Origin: Candidatus Enterococcus moelleringii | Lineage (GTDB): Bacteria > Bacillota > Bacilli > Lactobacillales > Enterococcaceae | Direction: 5' to 3' | Assembly (NCBI RefSeq): GCF_017377575.1 | Contig: NZ_JAFREM010000011.1 | Coordinates: forward strand, 62,001-126,000 | DNA length: 64,000 nucleotides | In this document: positions 47,858 to 55,460 of the stretch, in pieces | Numbering within the stretch: position 1 is the stretch's first letter | Layout: every line of letters starts with the position of its first letter | The notes under the pieces: generated by a model | Seen by the model: the letters and a program-made list of their open reading frames with translations, nothing else | The model's database searches: none | Told to the model about the DNA's origin: nothing | Program-made: the position numbers and the translations under genes

Positions 47858-48736
47858 ATGATTTCCCGATACATGGTTTTTTGCCAAGTGATTGAAGCCG
47901 GCAGTTTTACCCAAGCTGCCGATGACTTAGGTTATTCTCAAAGTGCCATCAGTCAAATTATTAAAGCCTTAGAGCAAGAGCTGGGCACGCTGTTAATCCA
48001 GCGCAAAAAAGATGGGCTAGGCCTGACCAATGATGGTCACCAGTATTTTCCCTACTTGCAGGCGATTGCTGTTGCCGAAAAGGCCTTGCAGCAGAAAAAA
48101 CGGGAAATTAACGGATTGAAAGACAGCACCATTCGCATCGGGACCTTCACCAGTGTGAGCCGTACGTTGCTGCCACCGTTAATCAAAGCCTTCAAGCGAC
48201 AATATCCAGAGGTGAATTTTGTAATTCGCCAAGGAGAATATACCAGTATCGCAGAATGGGTACGCAACAATCAGGTAGATCTAGGCTTTGTCCACACTGC
48301 AGCAGTAGAGGATATTGAAATGAAGGTTTTGTATCAGGATGTGATGCAGGCCGTTTTTACTAAGGATCATCCATTAGCGAAAAGCCGCACTGTGTCCTTA
48401 ACACAATTAACAGAGGAGCCGCTGATTTTGCTAGATGAAGGAGCCTATAGTGTAACATTGTCGGCTTTTGCTGACTGTGGTTTAGTTCCCAAAATCGAGT
48501 ATGAAGTGTATGATGACTACTCGATTATTGAAATGATCCGTCAAGGACTGGGCTTTTCCATCATGTATCAACGAGTTCTGGCGGGGATGGAGGGGGAATT
48601 GGCCATTCGACCGATTGAAGAGCAGCCGGAACGAACGGTGGCTTTGGCTTGGCGCAATTGGACGACGCTGTCCTACGCATCCCGTACCTTTGCCGAGTTT
48701 ATTTTACGAGCTGTTACGCAAAAGGATAAGAAATAG
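47858..48736 (+). CDS. LysR-family transcriptional regulator, likely regulator of azlCD
   Basis: 292 residues from ATG 47858, which follows GGAGGTGG; upstream in-frame codons are not homologous. The N-terminal winged helix (residues 1-60) has AGSFTQAADDLGYSQSAISQII, the classic LysR recognition helix. Residues about 90-290 form the periplasmic-binding-protein-like effector domain. It is divergent from azlC across 111 bases with overlapping promoters; control of azlCD and of itself is inferred from this. Confidence 0.92.
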   Translation: MISRYMVFCQVIEAGSFTQAADDLGYSQSAISQIIKALEQELGTLLIQRKKDGLGLTNDGHQYFPYLQAIAVAEKALQQKKREINGLKDSTIRIGTFTSVSRTLLPPLIKAFKRQYPEVNFVIRQGEYTSIAEWVRNNQVDLGFVHTAAVEDIEMKVLYQDVMQAVFTKDHPLAKSRTVSLTQLTEEPLILLDEGAYSVTLSAFADCGLVPKIEYEVYDDYSIIEMIRQGLGFSIMYQRVLAGMEGELAIRPIEEQPERTVALAWRNWTTLSYASRTFAEFILRAVTQKDKK

Positions 48737-48833
48737 AGGCTAATTGAAAAAATTAAAAAAACAATTTAAGCATTTCCATTCTTTTTCCACTAAATATTCT
48801 ATATAATAGGGCGTGATGAGGAGGCCTGCATAA

Positions 48834-51095
48834 ATGAGAATCAAAGAAATGATGCGCCAAGAAAAAGTTAAGCCGTGGTTGCTGCAAGCACGTTTTGGAA
48901 TAGAGAAAGAAAGTCAGCGAGTCGATTTAGAGGGCCATTTGGCTAAAACGGATCATCCTGACAAACTAGGCAATCGTAGTTTTCACCCATATATTCAAAC
49001 CGACTTTTCGGAAACGCAGCTGGAACTAATCACACCGGTTAGCGATTCAGCTGAGGAAGTCTTAGCTACTTTGACAGCGGTCCATGATGTGGCCCAGCGC
49101 AGTATGCCGGAAAATGAAATGATGTGGCCATTGTCCATGCCGCCAGCTTTACCGGAAAAAGAAGAGGATATCGTCATTGCCAAGTTAGAACGGCACGAAG
49201 ATGTATTGTATCGTCGCTTCTTGGCTCGTGAATATGGCAAGCGTAAGCAAATGGTGAGCGGCATCCATTTTAATTTTGAATACGGAATGGATTTAGTTAG
49301 AGAACTCTTTCAAGTCCAGGATGAGTACAAATGCACTGAAGCCTTTAAGACAGAGTTATATATGAAGATTGCCCGCAACTTTTTACGTTATCGCTGGTTG
49401 TTAACTTATTTATTTGGTGCAACACCGATTAGTGAAGAAGGGTACTTCGTCGATGAAGAGCGCCCCAACGAACCGGTTCGCAGTATTCGTACTAGTCCTT
49501 TTGGTTATGTAAATAAACCAGATGTGCAGGTATCCTATGCTTCTTTAGATCAATACAGTGAAGATTTAGCTGAGAACGTTGCTCAAGGTCGTTTATCAGA
49601 GGAGAAAGAATTTTACGCACCGATTCGGATGCGGGGCGGCAAAAAAGTTGCTGACTTGTTCCATACCGGCATTCGTTATGTCGAGCTACGTAATATTGAC
49701 TTAAATCCTTTTGAACGAATTGGGATTAATCAAGAGGCGGTTGAATTTATCCATCTGTTCATGCTGTATTTGCTGTGGACCGATGAAAAGGCACCGGCGG
49801 ATGAGTGGGTAGAAACTGGAAATAAAATCAATGATGAAGTCTCTTTAGAGCATCCTAATCATCAAACAGCTTATATCGAAGAAGGCCGTCGTATGTTTGC
49901 TGAAATGCAGGAAATGGCGGAAGAATTAGATTTGCCGGTTGACGATCAGATAACGAATTATCAAGAATGGTTGGAAAAACCAGAGTTAACCTTGGCAGCT
50001 CGTTTGTTGAAGGCGGATGAAGCAGAAGGTCAATCGGTTTTAGGAAAACAATTAGGTCGAGAATACTATGACATCGCCTATGCTCATCCTTACCAATTGG
50101 CAGGTTTTGCCGAAATGGAATTATCCACGCAAAATATGTTGTTTGATGCCATTCAAATGGGCTTAGAGTTCGATGTAATGGACCGCAGCGACCAGTTTGT
50201 TTTCTTGAAACATGGGGATCATAAAGAATATGTGAAAAATGGCAACATGACCAGCAAAGATACCTACATTTCACCTTTGCTGATGGAAAATAAAACGGTA
50301 ACGAAGATGGTCTTGGATCAAGCTGGTTTCCGAGTGCCTTTAGGTGAAACCTTTACTTCTATTGAAAAGGCCCGCAGAGCGTACCCACGTTATGCACAAC
50401 AAGCCTTTGTCATTAAGCCGAAATCTACCAATTACGGCTTAGGGATTACTATTTTCAAAGAAGGAGCTTCGCTGGAGGATTATATTGCTGGTTTGAAGAT
50501 TGCCTTTAAAGAAGACGACTCTGTATTGATTGAGGAATTCATGGAAGGAACAGAGTACCGTTTCTTTGTAATTGATCATCAAGTAAAAGCAGTTCTTCTG
50601 CGTATCCCAGCTAATGTTGTGGGAGATGGCGAGAAAACAATTAGACAGTTAGTTGAAGAAAAGAACCAAGATCCGTTGCGGGGGACTCACCACCGCTCAC
50701 CGTTGGAGCTGATTCAACTAGGCGATTTGGAAAAATTAATGCTGAAGGAACAAGGCTTCACGATTAACAGTGTGCCAGAAGCTGGCCAGCAAGTCTTCTT
50801 ACGGGAGAACTCCAACATTTCTACTGGTGGCGACTCAATCGATATCACCGATGAAATGCACGAAAGCTACAAGGAGATTGCGATCGCAGCAGTGGAAGCC
50901 CTGGGTGCTGAAATTAGTGGGATTGACTTAATTATTCCGGATAAGGACAAACCATATGAAGACAAAATGGATTACGGAATTATCGAAGCTAACTTCAACC
51001 CAGCAATGCACATGCACATCTATCCTTACGCTGGCAAAGGCCGTCGTTTGACATTGGAAGTATTGCATCTATTGTTCCCAGAACTAAATAAATAA
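48834..51095 (+). CDS. gshF: Bifunctional glutamate-cysteine ligase/glutathione synthetase GshF
   Basis: 753 residues, the fused length. The N-terminal two thirds form a GshA-like ligase (ARFGIEKESQRVD near residue 19; GGKKVADLFHTGIRYVELRNID near 268), making gamma-glutamylcysteine. The C-terminal third is an ATP-grasp domain (AFVIKPKSTNYGLGITIFKE near 525; FMEGTEYRFFVIDHQVKAVL; IIEANFNPAMHMHIYP near 724) that adds glycine. A -10 TATAAT lies at 48802-48807. Such fused enzymes are typical of enterococci, streptococci and Listeria. Confidence 0.95.
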   Translation: MRIKEMMRQEKVKPWLLQARFGIEKESQRVDLEGHLAKTDHPDKLGNRSFHPYIQTDFSETQLELITPVSDSAEEVLATLTAVHDVAQRSMPENEMMWPLSMPPALPEKEEDIVIAKLERHEDVLYRRFLAREYGKRKQMVSGIHFNFEYGMDLVRELFQVQDEYKCTEAFKTELYMKIARNFLRYRWLLTYLFGATPISEEGYFVDEERPNEPVRSIRTSPFGYVNKPDVQVSYASLDQYSEDLAENVAQGRLSEEKEFYAPIRMRGGKKVADLFHTGIRYVELRNIDLNPFERIGINQEAVEFIHLFMLYLLWTDEKAPADEWVETGNKINDEVSLEHPNHQTAYIEEGRRMFAEMQEMAEELDLPVDDQITNYQEWLEKPELTLAARLLKADEAEGQSVLGKQLGREYYDIAYAHPYQLAGFAEMELSTQNMLFDAIQMGLEFDVMDRSDQFVFLKHGDHKEYVKNGNMTSKDTYISPLLMENKTVTKMVLDQAGFRVPLGETFTSIEKARRAYPRYAQQAFVIKPKSTNYGLGITIFKEGASLEDYIAGLKIAFKEDDSVLIEEFMEGTEYRFFVIDHQVKAVLLRIPANVVGDGEKTIRQLVEEKNQDPLRGTHHRSPLELIQLGDLEKLMLKEQGFTINSVPEAGQQVFLRENSNISTGGDSIDITDEMHESYKEIAIAAVEALGAEISGIDLIIPDKDKPYEDKMDYGIIEANFNPAMHMHIYPYAGKGRRLTLEVLHLLFPELNK

Positions 51096-51099
51096 GCTT

Positions 51100-51137
51100 A
51101 AGCTCTATGTATCTTCAAGATATGTAGGGCTTTTTTT
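51100..51137 (+). terminator. Intrinsic terminator after gshF
   Basis: AAGCTCTAT-GTATCTT pairs imperfectly with AGATATGTAGGGCTT, followed by seven T. It starts five bases after the gshF stop. Confidence 0.8.
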
Positions 51138-51145
51138 GCCAGTCC

Positions 51146-51281
51146 AACTTTTCGCAGTTTAGCAAAAGTTAGAAAGATATTTAGCAATTAATCACTTATA
51201 AATCGACACGAGAAGTTTAGTAGGATGATATGCGTACGAAGATAGAATTGATTTTTCCCGGACTTGGAAAAATCAATTCCA
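51146..51281 (+). repeat. Duplicated hairpin element, copy A (upstream of the XRE/ABC operon)
   Basis: This intergenic stretch aligns with 56681-56802. Both copies begin ACTTTTC-CAGT, contain TTAGTAG(G/A)AT and, exactly 14 bases further on, TGCGT (51217 and 51231 here), then a perfect hairpin. Here the hairpin is 14 pairs: GAATTGATTTTTCC (51245-51258) with GGAAAAATCAATTC (51266-51279), seven-base loop. AAAAAAGGAG follows, but no recognisable gene start. In the 341 bases between gshF and the XRE gene I see this element, the gshF terminator and the promoter at 51387. Confidence 0.6.
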
Positions 51282-51386
51282 AAAAAGGAGATAGCTGTCA
51301 GTCTTATTTTCTGAAATGAATACCTTAAGACAAACTATCCGCTGTAAAGGCAACTAAAGCGAACGTTTTATGTTTGTTCTGCTTGG

Positions 51387-51414
51387 TTGTTTGCCGCAAG
51401 TTTCCTGCTAAAAT
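51387..51414 (+). promoter_or_regulatory. Promoter of the XRE-ABC operon
   Basis: The -35 TTGTTT (51387-51392), 16 bases, and an extended -10 TGCTAAAAT (TAAAAT at 51409-51414). The start would be only about 16 bases before the ATG, so copy A of the hairpin element lies upstream of this promoter. Confidence 0.6.
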
Positions 51415-51436
51415 AAAAGTGGGAGGTAGGAAAGAT

Positions 51437-51916
51437 ATGAAAAATCAGAAAGAGATTACCATTCAGAAGAATTTACGTTTTTTGCGAACGCAGCATAATT
51501 ACACCTTAGAAGAAGCAGCTGAAAAAATCGGTGTGACGCGTCAAGCGATAGCCAAATGGGAGACCGGTGATTCGATGCCTGATTTAATCAATACCATGGC
51601 TTTGGCTAACTTATATGAAGTGACGGTGGATGACTTAATGAGCTTTGATGAAGAAGCATCAGCCACCAAAATCCCGCCGAAGGGCAAGCACATGTTTGGT
51701 GTGGTAAAAGTCCAGGAGCGGGGACAAATAGTTATACCAAAAGAAGCGCGTGATATTTTCAATATTAAAAAAGGGGACAACTTAGTTTTATTAGGTGATG
51801 AAGATCCGGAATCATTTGGCATGGCGCTAATTCCAGCAGATTTGTTTTTAGGCTTTTCAGAACGAATGAAGGAAGAACTTGAGGGAAGGCGGAAACAGGA
51901 TGGGAACCATTCTTGA
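51437..51916 (+). CDS. XRE-type HTH regulator fused to an AbrB/SpoVT-like domain
   Basis: 159 residues from ATG 51437 behind GGGAGGTAGG. Residues about 8-62 are a Cro/CI-type helix-turn-helix (LRTQHNYTLEEAAEKIGVTR with the recognition helix QAIAKWETGDSMPD). Residues about 90-130 match the swapped-hairpin AbrB/SpoVT fold (VQERGQIVIPKEARDIFNIK, KGDNLVLLGDE). Two DNA-binding or dimerising modules in one small protein suggest a transition-state-like regulator of the ABC genes it overlaps. The target site is not known. Confidence 0.85.
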   Translation: MKNQKEITIQKNLRFLRTQHNYTLEEAAEKIGVTRQAIAKWETGDSMPDLINTMALANLYEVTVDDLMSFDEEASATKIPPKGKHMFGVVKVQERGQIVIPKEARDIFNIKKGDNLVLLGDEDPESFGMALIPADLFLGFSERMKEELEGRRKQDGNHS

Positions 51917-52805
51917 AACAAAGGCCTTAACTAAAGCCTATGGCAAGTTTAAAGCATTGGATCAAGTTACGGTTTGTTTAGAGCAAGGTGAAATCTATGG
52001 ATTGATTGGCCAAAATGGTGCTGGGAAAACCACCTTCATGCGGCTGATTGCTGGACTAAGCTTTCCGACAGCTGGAAGAATGACCCTTTTCGGACAACCG
52101 ATTGGAAAGACGCAAACAACTGATCAACAAATGGGTTTTATGATTGAAAATCCAGCGATCATTCGCCATTTAACTGCTAAAGAGGTCTTGCGCTATTTTG
52201 CTAAAATGAAAGGTTTAACTTGTAATGACGAGCAGTTAGACCAGCTGTTAACCAAGGTCCACTTAGCTGATACTGGTAAAAAGAAGGCCCACCAGTTTTC
52301 CTTAGGCATGAAACAACGCCTGGGCATTGCGATCGCTTTGTTGGGAGATCCGACATTTTTGGTTTTGGATGAACCAATTAATGGGCTGGATCCTCAAGGT
52401 ATGGTGGAGATTCGTGCGCTTTTGCGCCAGTTGGCTTCCGAAGGGAAAACAATCTTGTTATCCAGCCATAACTTGCCAGAGCTGTATCAAGTAGCTACTC
52501 AATATATCATTTTAAATCAAGGGAAAGTCGTGAAACAGCTGAGCCTGTTAGAATTAGAGAAACAAACTCGACACTACTTGCGAGTGGTCGTCAACGAACC
52601 TCGGCGTTTGGCCCAGGTTCTTTCAGAAATAGAGACAATCGGAAATTATGAGATCAACCATGAAGGGGAAGCCAAGCTTTTTCAGGTGGAATCAAAAGAA
52701 GATCTTTTAAAACAATTAGTCGCGCACAATGTTTGGCCGATTACTTTTGTCGAGCAGGAAGAAAGCTTGGAAAATTTCTATTTTTCTTTGATTGGAGGCA
52801 GTTAG
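51900..52805 (+). CDS. ABC transporter ATP-binding protein
   Basis: 301 residues from ATG 51900, overlapping the regulator gene by 17 bases. Walker A GLIGQNGAGKTTFMRLIAGL (near 37), signature FSLGMKQRLGIAIALLG (near 132), Walker B FLVLDEPINGLDPQG, then the switch histidine in LLSSHNLPEL. The class is that of bacitracin/lantibiotic-type exporters (BcrA-like). The cargo is unknown. It pairs with the permease that follows. Confidence 0.92.
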   Translation: MGTILETKALTKAYGKFKALDQVTVCLEQGEIYGLIGQNGAGKTTFMRLIAGLSFPTAGRMTLFGQPIGKTQTTDQQMGFMIENPAIIRHLTAKEVLRYFAKMKGLTCNDEQLDQLLTKVHLADTGKKKAHQFSLGMKQRLGIAIALLGDPTFLVLDEPINGLDPQGMVEIRALLRQLASEGKTILLSSHNLPELYQVATQYIILNQGKVVKQLSLLELEKQTRHYLRVVVNEPRRLAQVLSEIETIGNYEINHEGEAKLFQVESKEDLLKQLVAHNVWPITFVEQEESLENFYFSLIGGS

Positions 52806-52806
52806 C

Positions 52807-53592
52807 ATGATGGATTTATTGAAGGCCGATTGGTTTAAGGCCAGACACTCTCGAGTACTATATATTCTTTTTATGCTGGCTTGCATTAGCAGTTTGGTGA
52901 TGTTTTTTACCGCGTATTATTTAGGGAAAACAGAGGCAGCCGCCAGTTTGATTAATTTAGCTTCTTTTTTCTCGGATCCTCAGATGGTTTCCTTGTTAGG
53001 CTGCGTTTTTGTGGGAATTTATGTTTGTCGCGATTTTGAAGAAAAAGTAATGGAGCAGGCCATTGCCAGCGGCAAGTCGCGAGGAAAAATTGTTTTCGAA
53101 AAGGTAGTTTCTCTATTGTTCTTTATCAGCCTGTTGTATTTGCCTTACGTTTTAGGCAGTCTCGTATTGTTAGGAACTTCGATTGATTTATCGGCTTATT
53201 TACCAACAGTTCCTTTGCAGTTGGCCGCAGAAAATCAAATCTTGAATGCAGACAGCCAAACAATTGCGGGTATAGCCAAACTGCTCAGTTTAACAGTAAT
53301 TAATATGGCGGCTCAATTGACGATTGCTTTACCAATAATGTTCTTGTTGAAACGTCCGGTATCCGTGTTGGCTATATCTTATGGCACCTTGCTTCTTTTA
53401 GGACCGATAGCTTCGTTAAATGAAACGACGCAGCAAATTTTGTCCTACACTCCTTATGGGAAAGATATTAGTCAATTAACTCTTACTATGAGCAATCGTT
53501 ATTTTGGAGAACGTTTAGTGATCAATTTAATTTTTGTTTTGCTGATGATTCTTGTGAGCTATGGTATCTTTCGTAAAAGTGAAGTGAAATAA
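52807..53592 (+). CDS. ABC transporter permease, ABC-2 type
   Basis: 261 residues from ATG 52807 behind TTGGAGGCAG, one base after the ATPase stop. About six transmembrane helices (roughly 20-42, 58-77, 103-128, 160-185, 190-210, 233-253) fit the small ABC-2/BcrB-like permeases. It probably forms a peptide or antibiotic exporter with the preceding ATPase. No ribosome binding site or start upstream fits better. Confidence 0.85.
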   Translation: MMDLLKADWFKARHSRVLYILFMLACISSLVMFFTAYYLGKTEAAASLINLASFFSDPQMVSLLGCVFVGIYVCRDFEEKVMEQAIASGKSRGKIVFEKVVSLLFFISLLYLPYVLGSLVLLGTSIDLSAYLPTVPLQLAAENQILNADSQTIAGIAKLLSLTVINMAAQLTIALPIMFLLKRPVSVLAISYGTLLLLGPIASLNETTQQILSYTPYGKDISQLTLTMSNRYFGERLVINLIFVLLMILVSYGIFRKSEVK

Positions 53593-53691
53593 GGGTCGTT
53601 TAAGATCGTTTTTCAGCTGTTCCGGACATTTATAACAATAGGAGCGAATATTTTGATATTATTTCTTCATCAATAGATGAGGTGAAAGATA

Positions 53692-53844
53692 ATGAAGAAT
53701 CATACGATTGTGTGCTTAATATTTATGGCTCTGTTGTTAAATGTTCTTATTCCTCAACCTTACTGCTGGATAACGTTGGCTGCAGTAGTAACTGTGGGAA
53801 TTGTTCTGTTTTGTTTAGCTTTAAAAAATAAATCAAACGTGTAA
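53692..53844 (+). CDS. Small membrane protein, 50 residues, unknown
   Basis: An ORF from ATG 53692 to TAA 53844, with GAGGTG eight bases upstream. It encodes 50 residues with two hydrophobic segments (about 5-20 and 26-44) around PQPYCW and ends KNKSNV. It lies 99 bases after the ABC permease and just before a terminator-like stem. I do not recognise it. Its good ribosome binding site and continuous hydrophobic pattern argue that it is real. Confidence 0.5.
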   Translation: MKNHTIVCLIFMALLLNVLIPQPYCWITLAAVVTVGIVLFCLALKNKSNV

Positions 53845-53886
53845 AAGCAGGTGCTTCTTCTAGTTAAGTTGAGCAGTTGCTTTTTT
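53841..53886 (+). terminator. Probable terminator after the small membrane protein
   Basis: AAAAGCA pairs with TTGCTTTT at the base of a long loop, followed by T residues. The inner part pairs only partly, so the call is moderate. Confidence 0.55.
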
Positions 53887-53894
53887 ATTTGCCC

Positions 53895-53923
53895 TTTTCA
53901 ACCCTGTAATTCACAGGTAGAAT
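53895..53923 (+). promoter_or_regulatory. Promoter with operator-like palindrome before the HEAT-like gene
   Basis: The -35 TTTTCA (53895-53900) and -10 TAGAAT (53918-53923) are 17 bases apart. The spacer is filled by the inverted repeat CCTGT-AATTC-ACAGG (53903-53917). A repressor bound there would block polymerase; its identity is unknown. Confidence 0.6.
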
Positions 53924-53950
53924 AAATAGAAGGACAGGGGGGCGTTAAGG

Positions 53951-54397
53951 TTGGAAGAGGAGATCAAAGAAGTTTTGGCTTCTAAGGATACTAAGGAGTC
54001 GCTGCAGCGCTTTAGGAAGTTGGAGGCTCGCTGTGTGGAGAGTAAGGAAATGTATCAGTATTGGCCTCTCTACTTAGCAGGTTTGCAGGGGAAGACGTCC
54101 TGCAACCGGGCCAGGAGCTTTAAATTGTTGATGAAAACAGTTAAGTGGGATCAACAAGGGCAAATAGATCAACACTTGCCAGTTATTTTGGCTATTCTAG
54201 AAGACGAAAAGTCAATTGTGGTTCGACAGTGTGTTCCTTATTTAGAGGAGCTGCTGATTCAACGGCCTGACTTGAAGACGATAGTATTAGAGAAGCTAGC
54301 TAGTCTGAATTTAGACAAATACAAAGAAAGTATGCAGCATTTAATCAAGCGAGATATTGAAAGCTTGGTAAATGTAGTAAAGGGAACTTCAATATGA
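53951..54397 (+). CDS. Small HEAT-like repeat protein
   Basis: 148 residues from TTG 53951, after AGGGGGG. It is all-helical by composition. The segment KWDQQGQIDQHLPVILAILE, then DEKSIVVRQCVPYLEEL and LDKYKESMQHLIKRDIESL resemble small HEAT-like proteins of lactobacilli that are often mislabelled SufBD, with an invariant KWD...DEK...RQC...KY..SM..LI..DI pattern. Function is unknown, possibly a protein-protein adaptor. It overlaps the next gene by four bases (ATGA). Confidence 0.7.
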   Translation: MEEEIKEVLASKDTKESLQRFRKLEARCVESKEMYQYWPLYLAGLQGKTSCNRARSFKLLMKTVKWDQQGQIDQHLPVILAILEDEKSIVVRQCVPYLEELLIQRPDLKTIVLEKLASLNLDKYKESMQHLIKRDIESLVNVVKGTSI

Positions 54398-54729
54398 CAA
54401 TTCTTTTTGGTATTGCGATTGGTTTAACAGTCGGGTGTTTCGTAGGGATAATTTTAGGAATTATTCTCAGAAATACTAAATACAAACGTGACAGAGCGCA
54501 AAACGCTCAGCAATTAAAGAAATTACTGCAACAAATTAATCCTTACATCAATAGTGTGACCTTCATCTTGTTAGGAATTGGTTTGATTTGGACGGTTTAC
54601 TATTTGATCTTAGGTATCGTTGATACGACTCAAACAGAGTTTGCCACCAATGTTTCCCAATTGATTGTCTCGGTTTTAACGGTTTTTTCTATTATTGTAG
54701 CTTTTTATCAATTTATTCGTGAACGTTGA
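54394..54729 (+). CDS. Small membrane protein coupled to the HEAT-like gene, unknown
   Basis: 111 residues, three hydrophobic helices (about 2-26, 52-74, 84-106) with a basic cytosolic loop (RNTKYKRDRAQNAQQLKK). Its ATG overlaps the stop of the HEAT-like gene, so the two are translationally coupled and probably act together. The family is not recognised. Confidence 0.75.
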   Translation: MTILFGIAIGLTVGCFVGIILGIILRNTKYKRDRAQNAQQLKKLLQQINPYINSVTFILLGIGLIWTVYYLILGIVDTTQTEFATNVSQLIVSVLTVFSIIVAFYQFIRER

Positions 54730-54738
54730 GAAGGTAGA

Positions 54739-54960
54739 ATGGCTAATGGCGATTTCTATATTTGGCTTAATTTTATGGCTTTGTCAGGACTCTATCGAAA
54801 TAAGCAGAAGATTGACACTTGTTTTGCAGGTCATCCTCGCTTTTTAGCAATCAAAGGCTAGCATTTTGGCAATCGGTTAAATAGGAAAAATCAATATGCT
54901 TTTGCGGCAAATACAGTATTAGTTGTTTGGCTGGTAATTATTGGCTTAACTGCTGGATAA
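54739..54960 (+). pseudogene. Small gene interrupted by an in-frame TAG codon
   Basis: ATG 54739, preceded by GAGAAGGTAG, opens a frame of 40 codons to TAG 54859-54861, and the same frame continues for 32 more codons to TAA 54958-54960. The part after the TAG still looks coding, with a hydrophobic helix AFAANTVLVVWLVIIGLTAG. Together they would make a 73-residue protein. A recent nonsense mutation, readthrough or a sequencing error are all possible. The next gene starts 12 bases later. Confidence 0.5.
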
Positions 54961-54971
54961 GGAGGGGGAAA

Positions 54972-55334
54972 ATGAAACAGGACATCAATCACTTTGCTCG
55001 GATCGTTTTTTTAACGTTAATGATATTTCTGATCATATGGCGTAGAGGACAATTTACTATTTATAGTGCTGCGGGTTTGAGTCTGCTGTTGGTCTTTTAT
55101 ATGCTAAGTTATGTGTTTGAACGAAAATGGCTGGTGGGGCGATACTGGCAATTAGGTATTTATTGTGCCTATTGGTTTTTAGCCGGAACCTTCTGTTCAT
55201 TGGTTCTAGCGGGAAATCCCGCCTCCCTGCAAATGATAGTACTTTACTTTGGCCTTAGCTTCATCGGTTCCGCGATTTGGTGTGCTGTTTTACCAAAGCT
55301 CTTCAGGCATCGTTTTCCGAAAAAAATCAGATAG
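54972..55334 (+). CDS. Membrane protein, 120 residues, unknown
   Basis: It starts at ATG 54972 behind AAGGAGGGGG; a longer frame from 54927 overlaps the interrupted gene and lacks a ribosome binding site. It has four hydrophobic segments (about 8-24, 28-48, 59-80, 87-110), short basic loops and a C-terminal HRFPKKIR. I do not recognise the family. It lies in a run of small membrane proteins and ends at the terminator at 55344. Confidence 0.7.
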   Translation: MKQDINHFARIVFLTLMIFLIIWRRGQFTIYSAAGLSLLLVFYMLSYVFERKWLVGRYWQLGIYCAYWFLAGTFCSLVLAGNPASLQMIVLYFGLSFIGSAIWCAVLPKLFRHRFPKKIR

Positions 55335-55343
55335 GCAATTTCG

Positions 55344-55372
55344 AGTGTCGGCAACCTGCTGGCACTTTTTTT
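55344..55372 (+). terminator. Intrinsic terminator
   Basis: AGTGTCGGC pairs imperfectly with GCTGGCACT across a short loop, followed by seven T. It closes the small-membrane-protein group. Confidence 0.75.
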
Positions 55373-55408
55373 GTTGTGAACAAGTGACGGTCAAAAATAC
55401 TATTCATA

Positions 55409-55437
55409 TTGACAACTGATATGCACTGTTATATACT
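55409..55437 (+). promoter_or_regulatory. Promoter of the GntR-ABC operon with 10-base-spaced ACTG repeats
   Basis: The -35 TTGACA (55409-55414) and -10 TATACT (55432-55437) are 17 bases apart. ACTG occurs at 55415, 55425 and 55435, exactly 10 bases apart, extending as ACTGATAT, ACTGTTATAT and ACTGTTTA. The repeats cover the spacer and -10, on one face of the helix, and would suit self-repression by the GntR protein encoded just downstream. Confidence 0.75.
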
Positions 55438-55460
55438 GTTTACGAAAAGAGGGATGTTCA

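Noticed and set aside
51319-51360. 13-codon ORF (MNTLRQTIRCKGN) after hairpin copy A as a leader peptide
   Set aside because: The nearest AAAAAAGGAG is about 25 bases upstream, too far, and there is no terminator/antiterminator pair to act on.
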